From NCBI RefSeq assembly GCF_001299475.1, contig NZ_CYUJ01000003.1, forward strand, positions 438,409 through 502,408: DNA of 64,000 nt, in the 5' to 3' direction. Position numbers and translations under genes: made by a program. Positions 1 to 8,744 of the stretch are shown piece after piece. The notes under the pieces were generated by a model. That model worked only from the letters and a program-made list of their open reading frames with translations. It had not been told where the DNA came from and did not search any database. This DNA comes from Neofamilia massiliensis (GTDB taxonomy: Bacteria; Bacillota; Clostridia; Tissierellales; Peptoniphilaceae). Position 1 is the stretch's first letter, and the number at the start of each line of letters is the position of its first letter.

Positions 1-133
1 AGTTACTTTAGTTTACTGCGAAGAAGGCCACGACAAGTCTTCTGCCTTAAAAAGAGAAATTCAAATAAAAAAATTAAGTCGCAAACAAAAAGAAAAACTT
101 ATAAAAAATACAGTTCATAAATTAACGCCCTAG
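1..133 (+). CDS. GIY-YIG family protein, C-terminal end (partial)
   Basis: The open frame enters at base 2 and stops with TAG at 131-133, giving 43 C-terminal residues. They include ALKREIQIKKLSRKQKEKLI, the typical tail of small GIY-YIG nuclease-like proteins of the UPF0213/YhbQ type, where an ALKRE...IKKLSR segment follows the catalytic fold. The catalytic GIY and YIG strands lie outside the window, so activity cannot be judged. A terminator follows directly, so this is the last gene of its transcript. IS200-type DNA begins 33 bp further on. Confidence 0.75.
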   Translation, partial: VTLVYCEEGHDKSSALKREIQIKKLSRKQKEKLIKNTVHKLTP

Positions 134-154
134 AAAATTCTAAGGGCCTTTTTT
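127..154 (+). terminator. Rho-independent terminator of the GIY-YIG gene
   Basis: GCCCTAGAA pairs with TTCTAAGGGC (one bulge), followed by a T run. It overlaps the stop codon of the upstream gene. Confidence 0.7.
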
Positions 155-165
155 ATGTCTTGCAA

Positions 166-869
166 AATAATCATCCCCCGGCGTAGCCGGGGGTTTTTCT
201 AATGCGGCCCAAAGGGCCTGTATTACCAGCCACGCCTCAATGGCGTTGGTTAGTTCGCCACTTGCAACTTCTACTTGCTACCCTTTAAAAGGGTCAACTA
301 CATCAAATGTTAGTTGTTCGCTTAACTGATCTTGTTTTTATTGGTTTTGGATATATTCTTGGATTGCTTTTGCATTTTTACCTGCTGTGTCTACATAATA
401 TCCTCTACACCAAAATTGTCTTCCTCTGTATTTATATTTTAAATTTCCCCATCTTTCATATATCATTATGCTACTCTTTCCTTTTAAAAATCCCATAAAA
501 CTTGATACTGATAGTTTTGGTGGTATTTCTACTAACATATGAATATGATCTGGGCATACTTCCGCTTCTATTATGTTTACTTCTTTCAAACTACATAATT
601 CTCGAAGTATTTGTCCTATTTCTAATCTTTTGCTTCCGTAAAATTCTTTTCTCCTATATTTTGGTGCAAATACTATATGGTATTTACAGTTCCATTTTGT
701 ATGTGATAAACTATGTTTGTCATTTATTGATGACATTTTCTTACCTCCTTGATATTTTTTATTGCAGTTGGCGAACTACAATTTAATTATATATCATAGG
801 AGGTTTTTTGTTGGTTTTTCATCGCTAAAGCTATACTGAACCCCCAGTCTAACTGGGGGTTTTCTTCTT
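166..869 (-). mobile_element. IS200/IS605-type insertion sequence, copy 1
   Basis: This 704-bp block is almost identical to 34010-34713, and the similarity stops abruptly at both ends, which defines the element. It carries one tnpA-like frame on the minus strand. Each end has a GC-rich hairpin: CCCCCGGC...GCCGGGGG near 174 (tnpA 3' side) and CCCCCAGT...ACTGGGGG near 841 (5' side). Subterminal hairpins without terminal inverted repeats are typical of IS200-type elements, which move as single strands with a Y1 HUH transposase. The tnpA of this copy has a premature stop, so it probably depends on another copy in trans. Confidence 0.85.
338..736 (-). pseudogene. tnpA: IS200-type transposase TnpA, truncated by a premature stop
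   Basis: The encoded 132 residues match the 152-residue TnpA at 34122-34580 apart from a few substitutions. They contain the HUH metal-binding motif (DHIHM, about residue 63) and the tyrosine region GRQFWCRGYYVDTAGKN. In the other copy the frame continues N-Q-L-K-Q. Here the Leu codon TTA has become TAA (338-340), which removes the last 20 residues. The catalytic residues remain, but the missing C-terminal helix in this family helps position the nucleophilic tyrosine, so activity is doubtful. Confidence 0.75.
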
Positions 870-1006
870 ACAATAAAAACCTGCTAACAAAAGTCAAGCA
901 TAACCTGAATTTATTTTCAGGTTATTTTTATTTTCCTGATTTATTAATTTTGATCATTACAATTAAGCCGACTGTTTTTCGGCTTAGTAACATATTATTT
1001 TTATTT
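870..1006. other. Spacer between IS200 and IS110 elements with two inverted repeats
   Basis: No gene is visible. AACCTGAA...TTCAGGTT at 902-923 is followed by a T-rich stretch and could be a plus-strand terminator. TAAGCCGA...TCGGCTTA lies near 964-986 and may belong to the 3' end of the IS110 element. Element boundaries cannot be fixed from a single copy. Confidence 0.4.
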
Positions 1007-2230
1007 CTAAGCTACTTTTAATTCTGTTTTACAGGCTTTTGACTTCATAACTCTTGCATAGTAGATTCTTAAGAATTTGTTTAAGCCGGCAAATTTGCAA
1101 ACTTTTTTTGCTTTTCCTTCTTTTTCTTTTTTTATCATGTAGTTATATATTTCATTTTCTGGATTTTTTGCACTCATCATACATTTCATTGCTTGGTAGC
1201 CTACTTTTCTTAGTATTGCGTTCCCTCTTTTACTTATTTTTCTTTGGTCTGCTTTAAAGTTTCCTGATTCATATGGGGGTGAATCTATCCCCATGAAGGA
1301 TATTAGACTTTTTTTGTTTTTAAATTTTGATAGATTTCCAAATTCTGCTACTATTTGTACTGCTAATTTGTCTGATATACCTGAGAATTTTTTTGCTTCT
1401 TGATATTCTTCTAAGGGCTCGGATATTTCTATCATTTGTGATAAAATATTATTTAGAATCTGATTTATTTGCTTTATCAGATTTATTCCTTCTCTGATAT
1501 TCGTTTCTATTTTTGAGTTATGGGAAGGTTGGGTTGAGATACTGTCCTCTGCTAATTTGTAAATGGCTTTTGCTTTGTTTACAGTTGGATGGTATCTCTT
1601 TTCTTTTGCCCATGTTTTATATTCTTCTACAAATTCTTCTTCTGTTTTTTCTAATATTAGGTCTTTATGCCACCATTTTTCTAAAAAGTCTAATAGTTTA
1701 TCTTTTGAAAAGTCTCCTGATCCATGGGGGATTAGTTTTTTTATTCCTGGAAATGTTTGATGTACTGTTTGGTCTACGAAGTTCATTTGGTTGATTCTTA
1801 GATCCATGTAATGTTGGTAGTTTCTATTTAATTCTTTTAAGACTCTGTAGTTTTCTTCATCTACTTTGTAGTCTTCTAATTCTTTCCAATACATTATTCC
1901 ATATTCTGCTATTTGCCTTGCGTCTATGTTGTCGTTTTTTGCTTTTCTAAAGTTTAAGGCTCGGCAAAATTGTTTCATTTTTAATGGATTTATTACTGTT
2001 ACAAAGTATCCTCTATCTTTTAATTCATAAAGTATTGGTAGATGATATTTTCCTGTGGCTTCCATTGTTATTTTTACTTCTTCTTTTATTTTTTCTAGTT
2101 TCGCTAGAAATTCTTCTACTTTTGTTTTGTTTAGTGAAACATCAAATGGTTTCCAAATTATTTTACTTCCTTGTTCTAATGCACAAACTGTAAATTTTTC
2201 TTTTGATATGTCTATACCTACAGATATCAT
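1007..2230 (-). CDS. IS110-family transposase (DEDD recombinase)
   Basis: The 407 residues have the two-domain layout of IS110-family recombinases. The N-terminal RuvC-like DEDD fold shows the first Asp in VGIDISKE, a Glu in MEATGKYH and the final Asp pair in KNDNIDARQIAEYG. The C-terminal Tnp domain has SFMGIDSPPYESG, which includes the conserved Ser used in strand exchange. Family members work with a bridge RNA from the non-coding end of the element and insert without target duplication or clear inverted repeats. The length is normal and no frameshift is visible, so the protein looks intact. The upstream non-coding part (2231-2415) is described separately. Confidence 0.9.
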   Translation of the reverse strand: MISVGIDISKEKFTVCALEQGSKIIWKPFDVSLNKTKVEEFLAKLEKIKEEVKITMEATGKYHLPILYELKDRGYFVTVINPLKMKQFCRALNFRKAKNDNIDARQIAEYGIMYWKELEDYKVDEENYRVLKELNRNYQHYMDLRINQMNFVDQTVHQTFPGIKKLIPHGSGDFSKDKLLDFLEKWWHKDLILEKTEEEFVEEYKTWAKEKRYHPTVNKAKAIYKLAEDSISTQPSHNSKIETNIREGINLIKQINQILNNILSQMIEISEPLEEYQEAKKFSGISDKLAVQIVAEFGNLSKFKNKKSLISFMGIDSPPYESGNFKADQRKISKRGNAILRKVGYQAMKCMMSAKNPENEIYNYMIKKEKEGKAKKVCKFAGLNKFLRIYYARVMKSKACKTELKVA

Positions 2231-2415
2231 GTTTTGCCTTCTTTCTTTTTTCTTTTGTAGTTTCTACCTGCACCATTACACTCATTTTAGCTTGTGACAC
2301 GGACGTTTTGCCCAACCTGCTTAACCGAATATGAATAATGAAGAGGTAGTTGACAGTTTTTATTTCGGATGTTTAAACCCTAAAACAGCCTCGTCATACT
2401 ACTTCTTCATTATAC
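2231..2415 (-). ncRNA. Candidate bridge-RNA region of the IS110 element
   Basis: In IS110-group elements the bridge RNA is encoded in the non-coding DNA upstream of the recombinase. Here that stretch (about 185 nt) contains arms at 2398-2412 and 2336-2350 that pair at 14 of 15 positions on the minus strand and enclose a loop of roughly 47 nt, as expected for a guide loop. A TATAAT box lies at 2409-2414. Target and donor loops cannot be assigned without element boundaries and other copies. The assignment rests on family knowledge plus the visible pairing. Confidence 0.5.
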
Positions 2416-2418
2416 AAA

Positions 2419-2458
2419 AATAGTGCAAGATAGGAACTACTTCCTTTCTTACACTATT
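2419..2458 (-). terminator. Strong hairpin upstream of the IS110 element
   Basis: AATAGTG pairs with CACTATT, AAGA with TCTT and AGGAA with TTCCT around a CTAC loop, with two single mismatches. On the minus strand the hairpin runs into ATTTTTG, so it could stop transcription coming from the DIP1984 gene. Confidence 0.45.
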
Positions 2459-2465
2459 TATGGTA

Positions 2466-2487
2466 CTAAAAGAGGCCCGAAGGCCTC
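2466..2487 (-). terminator. UUCG-loop terminator of the DIP1984 gene
   Basis: On the minus strand GAGGCC-TTCG-GGCCTC is followed by TTTT. It is a six-bp GC stem with a stable tetraloop, 157 bp beyond the stop codon. 2488-2643 holds nothing else recognised apart from short AT-rich repeats. Confidence 0.5.
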
Positions 2488-2643
2488 AATCCCCAATCCC
2501 ACCCTGCCAAATCAATAGATGGTAATAAAAATAAGATTAAATCTTAAATCTTAATAAGAATACTAACATTAACCTCTTCGAAGTATCGTTCGATCTGTTT
2601 ATATTAGTGTTTTTCTATTCGCCTTTGGCTAACCTAAAATTCT

Positions 2644-3111
2644 TTATAAATCTACCAGCCAATTAGTTCTTTGGATGGCTATATCTAAATTTCTTGCCTC
2701 CTTAGAAAGCTTGTCTGCCTTGGTCTGAAGGACTTTTGAATCTACAGTTGCAATAAACTTAATTTCTGACTTGCTATAACGATTTTGTGGAGTTGCACTT
2801 TCTGCCAGGTCCCTTAGCTTAGAAGCTAAAGAAACTAGCCCTTCCTTTTTTGCTAGAGCCTCTTGAATTGTTATGTCCAAGGGATTTCCATCTTCATCAA
2901 CTAGCTGTGACTGGCTGTTGGCCTTGTGGATTTTAGCTGTAAGTTCAACTAAAGATTTGTTGGCCTCTTCCAGTGACTTAATTAATTTTTCTGGGTCCTC
3001 TTGAGCCACTTCCCCTTCTTGGACCAAAAGATTATTTCTGGCCCTATTATAAAAGTTATAAATCTTCTCTTCTAAATCTGCCTTAGTTATAAGTCCTTCT
3101 GCTATTTTCAT
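2644..3111 (-). CDS. DIP1984 family protein
   Basis: The 155 residues starting at MKIAEGLI match the DIP1984 family (once called septicolysin-like): a helical, charged protein with the RYSKSEIKFIATVDSKVLQ signature and C-terminal DIAIQRTNWLVDL. Most of it is predicted coiled coil. The function is not known. A longer frame opens at 3147, but GGGAGGA sits 7-8 nt before the ATG at 3111, so that start was chosen. The gene stands alone between two terminators. Confidence 0.8.
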   Translation of the reverse strand: MKIAEGLITKADLEEKIYNFYNRARNNLLVQEGEVAQEDPEKLIKSLEEANKSLVELTAKIHKANSQSQLVDEDGNPLDITIQEALAKKEGLVSLASKLRDLAESATPQNRYSKSEIKFIATVDSKVLQTKADKLSKEARNLDIAIQRTNWLVDL

Positions 3112-3204
3112 AAGAGTCCTCCCTTGTATTTTTTTATATTCTATCACATAGGCTAATTTATAAATTACAATTCTGTTTCAAATTTTTTCAAGGACAATTT
3201 TAAT

Positions 3205-3249
3205 CTTTAAATAAAATAACCACCCTTAGTTTTTCTACTAAGGATGGTT
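3205..3249 (-). terminator. Terminator of the ABC pair
   Basis: CCATCCTTAGTA pairs with CTAAGGGTGG on the minus strand, followed by TTATTTTATTT. It lies 20 bp after the permease stop. Confidence 0.6.
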
Positions 3250-3268
3250 TTAAAGTAAAAAATTATTT

Positions 3269-4033
3269 TTAATAAAGTAAAAGTATGCCACTTTTCTTGG
3301 CTGCTTTTAAGCACTTTCTAAAGACGAATATTCCAAGACCTAACCAAAGAATTGAAAATATAATTAATTCTATAAGCTCACTAGAATAAGCCATTCCTGC
3401 CATATAAAGTCTACTTACATTATTTGCCATAGTCAAAGGAATAAACCTAGACACCTTTAAAATTGCAGAAGATGTAGGAATTGTATCAGTGATAAATAAC
3501 AAAAGCATTTGTAAAACTAAGACTACTGCTCCAACTTTTTTAAAGTAAAGGCTTAGGCCAGATATTATTAAACCCATACCAAACATTCCAAGAGCGCAAA
3601 TTAAAATTATTAGAATAAAGAAAAGTGAAAAGTACAAGTCTATTGTAAAAATAACTTTCGCCAAAAGGCTAATTATAATAATCACTAAACTTTGAACAAG
3701 GAGAGATGAAATAAATTCTCCTAAAACTATTAGCTCTATTGGATAGGCTGAGTGCATTAAATAAGGCAGGGTCCCAATTTTTGCTTCAGAATTTAAAAAT
3801 GTCGACAAACTTGAAATGGCAGTTATGGAAATCATCCACAAAAAGTAACCAATAAGAAGCAGGCTTTTGTAGGACTCCATGCCATATTTTTCTCCTAGCG
3901 ACTGGCCAGTATTTGAAAATAAAAATATTAATAAAAGGACAGTCATTACTACAATGTCTGAAATAAAAGAAAATTTGTAACGAAAGGTAGATTTTAAATC
4001 CATTTTAATTTTCCAAAACAAGGTCTTAAACAT
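3269..4033 (-). CDS. ABC-2 type transporter permease
   Basis: The 254 residues contain about six hydrophobic segments, with the first after a short cytoplasmic start, the layout of ABC-2 permeases. The start overlaps the end of the ATPase gene by 8 bp (4026-4033), so the two are translated together and should form one export complex. The substrate is unknown and no peptide or enzyme gene sits beside it. A multidrug, lipid or peptide exporter role is possible. Confidence 0.8.
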   Translation of the reverse strand: MFKTLFWKIKMDLKSTFRYKFSFISDIVVMTVLLLIFLFSNTGQSLGEKYGMESYKSLLLIGYFLWMISITAISSLSTFLNSEAKIGTLPYLMHSAYPIELIVLGEFISSLLVQSLVIIIISLLAKVIFTIDLYFSLFFILIILICALGMFGMGLIISGLSLYFKKVGAVVLVLQMLLLFITDTIPTSSAILKVSRFIPLTMANNVSRLYMAGMAYSSELIELIIFSILWLGLGIFVFRKCLKAAKKSGILLLY

Positions 4034-4718
4034 GGCTTCTTCCTCCCTTAAATATCTCTGAGTAGTTCTCCTTTAAAGTAAGAGAAGGATTTCCACTTAT
4101 AAAGCTTCCTTCTTTGAGATAATAAATCATCTGACACATCTCTTCTACAAAGGAATAGTCGTGAGAAACTATAATAACTATCTTGTCCCTATGGACAGAT
4201 AAAATTAGCTCCTTTAATATGTTTATATTTTCCATATCCAAACCCTCTGTAGCCTCGTCTAAAATTAGAACCTTGGCTTCAGAAACTAGGGAAACAAAAA
4301 TTGCAACCATGCGCTTTTGCCCATGAGACAGAGTTTCGCAAAGTTTATTTTTTATTTCATCATAGAAATAAAAGATTTTCCTGTACTTGTCTATGTTTTT
4401 TGCAATTTCTTCTTCACTTAGACCCTTTAAAATTGAAAAGAAATAGACATTTTCCTCTACTGTGTTTTTCATATAGAGGTTTTTATCTCCACCTTGAACT
4501 AGGCTAAAATCTTTAATGCTAAGGCCATCAGTTAAAATAATTTCCCCAGCCTTTGGAGTTAAAAAATCCATAAGTAAATTAATAAAAGTAGTCTTGCCCC
4601 TACCATTTGGAGCTAAAATCCCATAAATTTCTCCCTCCTTAAAAGAAGCAGAAAGATTCTTTATAATTGTAGGCCCCTTTAAGTAATTATAAGTTAAATC
4701 TTGAATCTTAATTTCCAT
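4026..4718 (-). CDS. ABC transporter ATP-binding protein
   Basis: The 230 residues carry Walker A (LAPNGRGKT, about residues 36-44), a Q-loop region, an ABC signature reading LSHGQKRMV rather than LSGGQ, Walker B (VLILDEATEG) and the H-loop (IIVSHDYSFVE). It supplies ATP hydrolysis for the overlapping permease. His in the third signature position is unusual but occurs in some exporter ATPases. The gene starts the transcript; 4719-4804 upstream is plain AT-rich DNA. Confidence 0.85.
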   Translation of the reverse strand: MEIKIQDLTYNYLKGPTIIKNLSASFKEGEIYGILAPNGRGKTTFINLLMDFLTPKAGEIILTDGLSIKDFSLVQGGDKNLYMKNTVEENVYFFSILKGLSEEEIAKNIDKYRKIFYFYDEIKNKLCETLSHGQKRMVAIFVSLVSEAKVLILDEATEGLDMENINILKELILSVHRDKIVIIVSHDYSFVEEMCQMIYYLKEGSFISGNPSLTLKENYSEIFKGGRSHV

Positions 4719-4804
4719 TATTCGCCTCCTTGAGTTTATAAATATTTAATTTTAAAAACAAAAATTTCCTTCATCTACTACTATATCATAAAAAAACAAA
4801 TCCA

Positions 4805-4832
4805 CTAAAAAAACTGACCTCTAGGGTCAGTC
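4805..4832 (-). terminator. Terminator of the small membrane protein gene
   Basis: ACTGACC...GGTCAGT stem with seven T on the minus strand, just after the stop at 4835. Confidence 0.7.
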
Positions 4833-4834
4833 TT

Positions 4835-5179
4835 TTAGTATTCATCATAAACTATATCTTCTTTTTTCGGCTGCTTCTTAACTTTAAAAATCACTCCTAA
4901 GATAAGGCCGAAGCAAAGGCCGATTATGCCTAGGCCTATTAAAAGGCAGGCCATTACTATATCGTCTATATAGGCCTTGTCTGTTAGTTTTGGAATTACT
5001 CCTACAAACATTACTATGCCTACTATTAAAACTATAAGTCCTGGTAAATATTTTGGAAATCTTATTCGCTCTGTGAAGAAATGAACAGCAAAAACTACTA
5101 CCATCATTGCAAGCACGGCAAATAATATCATTGTCAAATATTCATTATTGCTTTGGATTAATTCTCTAATTTTGTCCAT
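4835..5179 (-). CDS. Small membrane protein, three predicted TM segments
   Basis: The 114 residues show hydrophobic segments at about 16-36, 45-63 and 76-98, then a charged tail (KVKKQPKKEDIVYDEY). I do not recognise the family. It lies 48 bp downstream of the lipoprotein gene in the same direction and ends at a terminator, so it is probably the last gene of the deacetylase/two-component operon and may act at the envelope. The start has GAGGTG before ATG. Confidence 0.6.
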   Translation of the reverse strand: MDKIRELIQSNNEYLTMILFAVLAMMVVVFAVHFFTERIRFPKYLPGLIVLIVGIVMFVGVIPKLTDKAYIDDIVMACLLIGLGIIGLCFGLILGVIFKVKKQPKKEDIVYDEY

Positions 5180-5227
5180 TTTTCACCTCTTAAAGATAAT
5201 TATACAATAATTCTTTTTTTATAACAA

Positions 5228-6628
5228 CTATTTCAAATTATCTTTTAGTTCATAGGCCTTTAGTAGGTCTAGGTCGCCTTCTTCTAACATAGTTATTGAA
5301 ACTAAAGCATAAGGGCCTTCTATTTTCTTCTCTAGGGCCTTTTCGTATTTTCTACTAGCCTGGTCAATTTTATATAGCTGGAAGGAATCTTTAAAGAGTA
5401 AAATTCCATAGTCATTTGACGGTGTTGGCACTGCGTCTTCAACACTTGTAAAAATTTTCGCTAGGTTTTGCAAATCAAACCTTTGGTAGCCTTGGTCTGC
5501 AAAGGTAAATCTAGACGAAACTATATAGTCCCTGTTCATTTTCTTGCCATTAATTATATAGGGAATCCTGCCCTTTAAAACTGTCAGTCCATTTTCCCTG
5601 CCTAAGGCAATGTTATAAATTGATTCTTGAAAGGTTGCATTTGATCCTAGGGATATAATTCCATCTAAGACCTTGTCATAGGAATACTGGGCTATGTCGT
5701 CAATTTTAATTTGGTTAAATCCAAGCTTAGAGCTAGTTGAATATGTGGCCCAGGTGTTTAGATTTTGGCCTGGATTTATATATTCAAGTGAAATATACTT
5801 GTCTGATAAAAATACTATCCTAAAAAAGTTTTCGATTTTCTCTTCTCTAGCATTGTTTATAGGTACTTCCTTGTCGTTTAAACAGAGCAGGTACTTGTCT
5901 TGGCCGTTTTCTCCGACTTTTTTTACACTTATCAGGTCTAAGGAGTCGGCATTTTTTACTAAGAGGCCGTCTACAAACTTAGTTGACAATTTTCCGTCCT
6001 TGGAAATAAAAACTAAACTGCCATAAGTTGAACTACTTGAGTTTATACTTCCGCTATTTTCTAAAGTTTGAAGTCTTAGGCCTAGGGCCACTGCCCAAGT
6101 GTTAGATGCCTGGTAGACCTTTTCTTCTTCAGAGTAGTGATTTTTTAGCTCTTCTATTTCTTCCTTAGATAATTTATTAGAAACTCTTTTGATTTCTAAA
6201 AGATTGTTAGAAATATTTATAACCATCCTGTCCTTTTCCAAGGCTATTAGTTCTGCTATTAGCTGGCCTTCTTTTATTATTTCAATTACAGATATTTCTT
6301 TTTCATTTAGGCTGCTCTTTACTGAAGGACTTATATTTCTAGAGTAGAGATACTTGTCTAAGTCTACTCTTATGACTTCGAAGTCAGGATTTAAATAAAT
6401 ATTGTCCTTGCTGGCAAAGAGATTTATGTCCAGGTGAAATAAGTCTCCTGGCTTAAAGTTTGTCTTGTTGTCGTCTAAGGATTTTATAAATTCCCAAGAT
6501 CCATTAACTGGTGCCACTTCTAAACTTGGTTTGTGGGTCCTATTTATTTCTGTGTAGTTTTCAGACTGACAGGAAGTTACAAGTAAGACTAAGAAAAATA
6601 CTACTAAGATTTTAAAATGTCTTTTCAC
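5228..6628 (-). CDS. Predicted lipoprotein linked to a two-component system
   Basis: The 466 residues begin with a signal peptide and a lipobox ending LLVTSCQ, so Cys20 would be lipidated and the protein sits on the outer face of the membrane. The rest is rich in beta-type sequence and I do not recognise a domain. The GTG start shares one base with the stop of the histidine kinase gene, which indicates tight translational coupling. By position it resembles YycH/YycI-type accessory proteins that modulate a kinase, but I see no sequence match to them, so that is only a contextual idea. Confidence 0.65.
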   Translation of the reverse strand: MKRHFKILVVFFLVLLVTSCQSENYTEINRTHKPSLEVAPVNGSWEFIKSLDDNKTNFKPGDLFHLDINLFASKDNIYLNPDFEVIRVDLDKYLYSRNISPSVKSSLNEKEISVIEIIKEGQLIAELIALEKDRMVINISNNLLEIKRVSNKLSKEEIEELKNHYSEEEKVYQASNTWAVALGLRLQTLENSGSINSSSSTYGSLVFISKDGKLSTKFVDGLLVKNADSLDLISVKKVGENGQDKYLLCLNDKEVPINNAREEKIENFFRIVFLSDKYISLEYINPGQNLNTWATYSTSSKLGFNQIKIDDIAQYSYDKVLDGIISLGSNATFQESIYNIALGRENGLTVLKGRIPYIINGKKMNRDYIVSSRFTFADQGYQRFDLQNLAKIFTSVEDAVPTPSNDYGILLFKDSFQLYKIDQASRKYEKALEKKIEGPYALVSITMLEEGDLDLLKAYELKDNLK

Positions 6629-8052
6629 TAAATCCCTCCTGTATCTTTTTTCTCTACAATATTTGCTTCAATAGTTATAGTAATTTTTGTTCCCTGGCCT
6701 AGACTTGATTCTATATCTAAGTTACCACCGTGTAGGTTTACAATTTCATCAGATATAGAAAGTCCTAGTCCTGTGTGGCTTTTTCCTAAGGCGCCTTTAA
6801 AGAATTTTTCTTTTACCCTCTTTATATTTTTTTCGTCAATGCCAATGCCTGTGTCTTCTATTATAAAGATCAGTTCATCTGCCTTAGTCCTTCTGCCACA
6901 AATTGAAATTAGTCCAGGGTCTTCAGTAAACTTAATGGCATTGTCTAAGACATTTATAAAGACTTGCTTTAGTCTGTCTCTATCTACAACCATTAATCCA
7001 AGGTTGTCCCCAAAGTCTGTTAAAAACATATGGCCAGATGCTAGGACCCTTGGCTTCATTTGCTTGACAATTTCTTCTAAGAAAAAGCTGACGTCAACTT
7101 CTTCTTTTTTAAGGCTAATCTTTCCTGAGGTAAATCTTGAAAAGTCTAAAAGCTCTTCAACCATATCTGACAGTCTGTCTGCTTCTTTTACAATGATTTC
7201 CAGTCCTTCGTCTCTAAGTTTTGGGTCAATTTTTTCTGAATTTAAAATAGTCAGAGCCCAACCCTCTATTGAAGTTAGTGGAGTCCTAAGTTCGTGACTG
7301 ACAGAGGAGATAAAGTCGTTTTTCAGCTGGTCTCTCTTTATTAATTCTTCTGCCATATAATTTATTGAATTTGCAACTTGTTCAATTTCGTCATTGGAAT
7401 CTATAGTCGACCTTACATTAAACTGGCCGTCGGCAATTTTTACTGCAACGTCATTTAAACTTTTTAGTGGAGTTACAATATTTTTTGCCATATACCTAGA
7501 GATTAATAGGGCAATTGAAATTGTTAAAATACCAAGACCAATAAAATAAGTAATGTATTTGATCTTAAGGCTGTTAAGTTTGTTTAGGGAAATTATCATC
7601 CTAAGGGTACCGATATTTTCGTTAGTTGAGTTAATTATTGGAGCAGACATAGCCATAACTTGATCGTCAGAGTAGTCGACCTTGCCTCTCCAAACACCTC
7701 TTTGGCCGTTTTTTGCCATAGTAATATCTGGATAGACAATTTTTTCCGTATAAAAAACACCTAGAGAGTCAAAAATAACATAGCCGTCTTGGTTAATAAT
7801 TTGGACCTGGGCGTTGTTGTCGTTAAAGTACTGCCTAAAAGACGGATCTAGGATGTCCATTATGTCTAGGGATTCTGTACGAAAGACTATAGAGTTCATA
7901 GCATAGTCTAAGTTGTCTGTCATAATCCTTTCCATATTCTGATATGAAATTTTACTGGTGGCAAAAATTACAAAGGCCTCTAAAAGAATTACTACTAGGG
8001 CAATAACTGCAGTAAAACTTTTAAAGAGCCTTTTTTGTATAGAGTTTTTCAT
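6628..8052 (-). CDS. Sensor histidine kinase with HAMP domain
   Basis: The 474 residues have TM1 (about 12-32), an extracellular segment of about 130 residues, TM2 (about 165-185), a HAMP linker, and a HisKA domain with the phospho-acceptor His in SSVSHELRTPLTSIEGW (about residue 255). The HATPase domain shows N-box DNAIKF, G1 DTGIGIDE and G2 GLGLSISDEIV. It should phosphorylate the response regulator encoded 5 bp upstream. The architecture matches the PhoR/ResE/WalK class. There is no PAS domain, so the sensing part is the extracellular loop. The neighbouring deacetylase suggests an envelope stress signal. Confidence 0.9.
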   Translation of the reverse strand: MKNSIQKRLFKSFTAVIALVVILLEAFVIFATSKISYQNMERIMTDNLDYAMNSIVFRTESLDIMDILDPSFRQYFNDNNAQVQIINQDGYVIFDSLGVFYTEKIVYPDITMAKNGQRGVWRGKVDYSDDQVMAMSAPIINSTNENIGTLRMIISLNKLNSLKIKYITYFIGLGILTISIALLISRYMAKNIVTPLKSLNDVAVKIADGQFNVRSTIDSNDEIEQVANSINYMAEELIKRDQLKNDFISSVSHELRTPLTSIEGWALTILNSEKIDPKLRDEGLEIIVKEADRLSDMVEELLDFSRFTSGKISLKKEEVDVSFFLEEIVKQMKPRVLASGHMFLTDFGDNLGLMVVDRDRLKQVFINVLDNAIKFTEDPGLISICGRRTKADELIFIIEDTGIGIDEKNIKRVKEKFFKGALGKSHTGLGLSISDEIVNLHGGNLDIESSLGQGTKITITIEANIVEKKDTGGI

Positions 8053-8057
8053 TTATT

Positions 8058-8744
8058 TTATGGTTCCCAAATATAGCCTACACCCCAAACTGTTTTTATA
8101 TAGGCTGGTTTTGATGAATCAGCTTCGATCTTCGTCCTGAGTCTTCTAATATTTACATCTACAATTTTTGAATCGCCAATAAAGTCTTCGCCCCAAACCC
8201 TGTCTAAAATTTCGTCTCTAGAAATAGCTTCTCTTTGGTTTTCTAAAAATAAAACCATAACAGCATATTCAGTTGGAGTCAGGTCGATTTCCTTGCCGTC
8301 TTTATAAAACTTTCTTGATGCCTTGTCTAATTTAAATTGTCCAACTTCAAGTACCTTGTCATCTGAAGGTTCGTTAATGTTTCTCAGCCTTCTTTCTAAG
8401 GACTTGATTCTAAGAGTTAGCTCCCTTGGATTAAAGGGCTTAGAAATATAGTCATCTGATCCAGCTTCAAGACCTTCGATTTTGTCTATGTCTTGGTTTT
8501 TAGCTGTAACCATAATAATACCAACTTCTCTTTCCATAGCCCTTAACTGCCTACAAACTTCAAAACCGTCAATGCCTGGAAGCATAACATCTAAAAGGAC
8601 AATATCGGGATTTTCATTTTTTGCAAGGTCTATTCCTTCCTCGCCGCTGGCAGCTTCTAAAACCTCAAAGCCTTCCATTTCTAAATTTATTTTTTCAAAC
8701 TTTCTTATAGTTTCTTCGTCTTCAACTATTAATATCTTTGTCAT
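8058..8744 (-). CDS. OmpR/PhoB-family response regulator
   Basis: The 228 residues have an N-terminal receiver with acidic residues EDEE (8-11), phospho-acceptor Asp52 in VLLDVMLPG and Lys in SKPFNPRELTLR. The C-terminal winged helix contains DLTPTEYAVMVLFLENQ, RRLRTKIE and VWGVGYIWEP. It binds DNA when phosphorylated by the downstream kinase. The start shares one base with the deacetylase stop, so the deacetylase, regulator and kinase genes are coupled. Confidence 0.93.
   Translation of the reverse strand: MTKILIVEDEETIRKFEKINLEMEGFEVLEAASGEEGIDLAKNENPDIVLLDVMLPGIDGFEVCRQLRAMEREVGIIMVTAKNQDIDKIEGLEAGSDDYISKPFNPRELTLRIKSLERRLRNINEPSDDKVLEVGQFKLDKASRKFYKDGKEIDLTPTEYAVMVLFLENQREAISRDEILDRVWGEDFIGDSKIVDVNIRRLRTKIEADSSKPAYIKTVWGVGYIWEP

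Noticed and set aside
2644-3147. Septicolysin (toxin) label for the DIP1984 protein
   Set aside because: The name is historical. The protein has no signal peptide or pore-forming feature, so only the family name is used.
6628-8744. Assignment as WalRK
   Set aside because: No PAS domain, no YycH/I/J genes recognised and no essential-gene context; generic names are safer.
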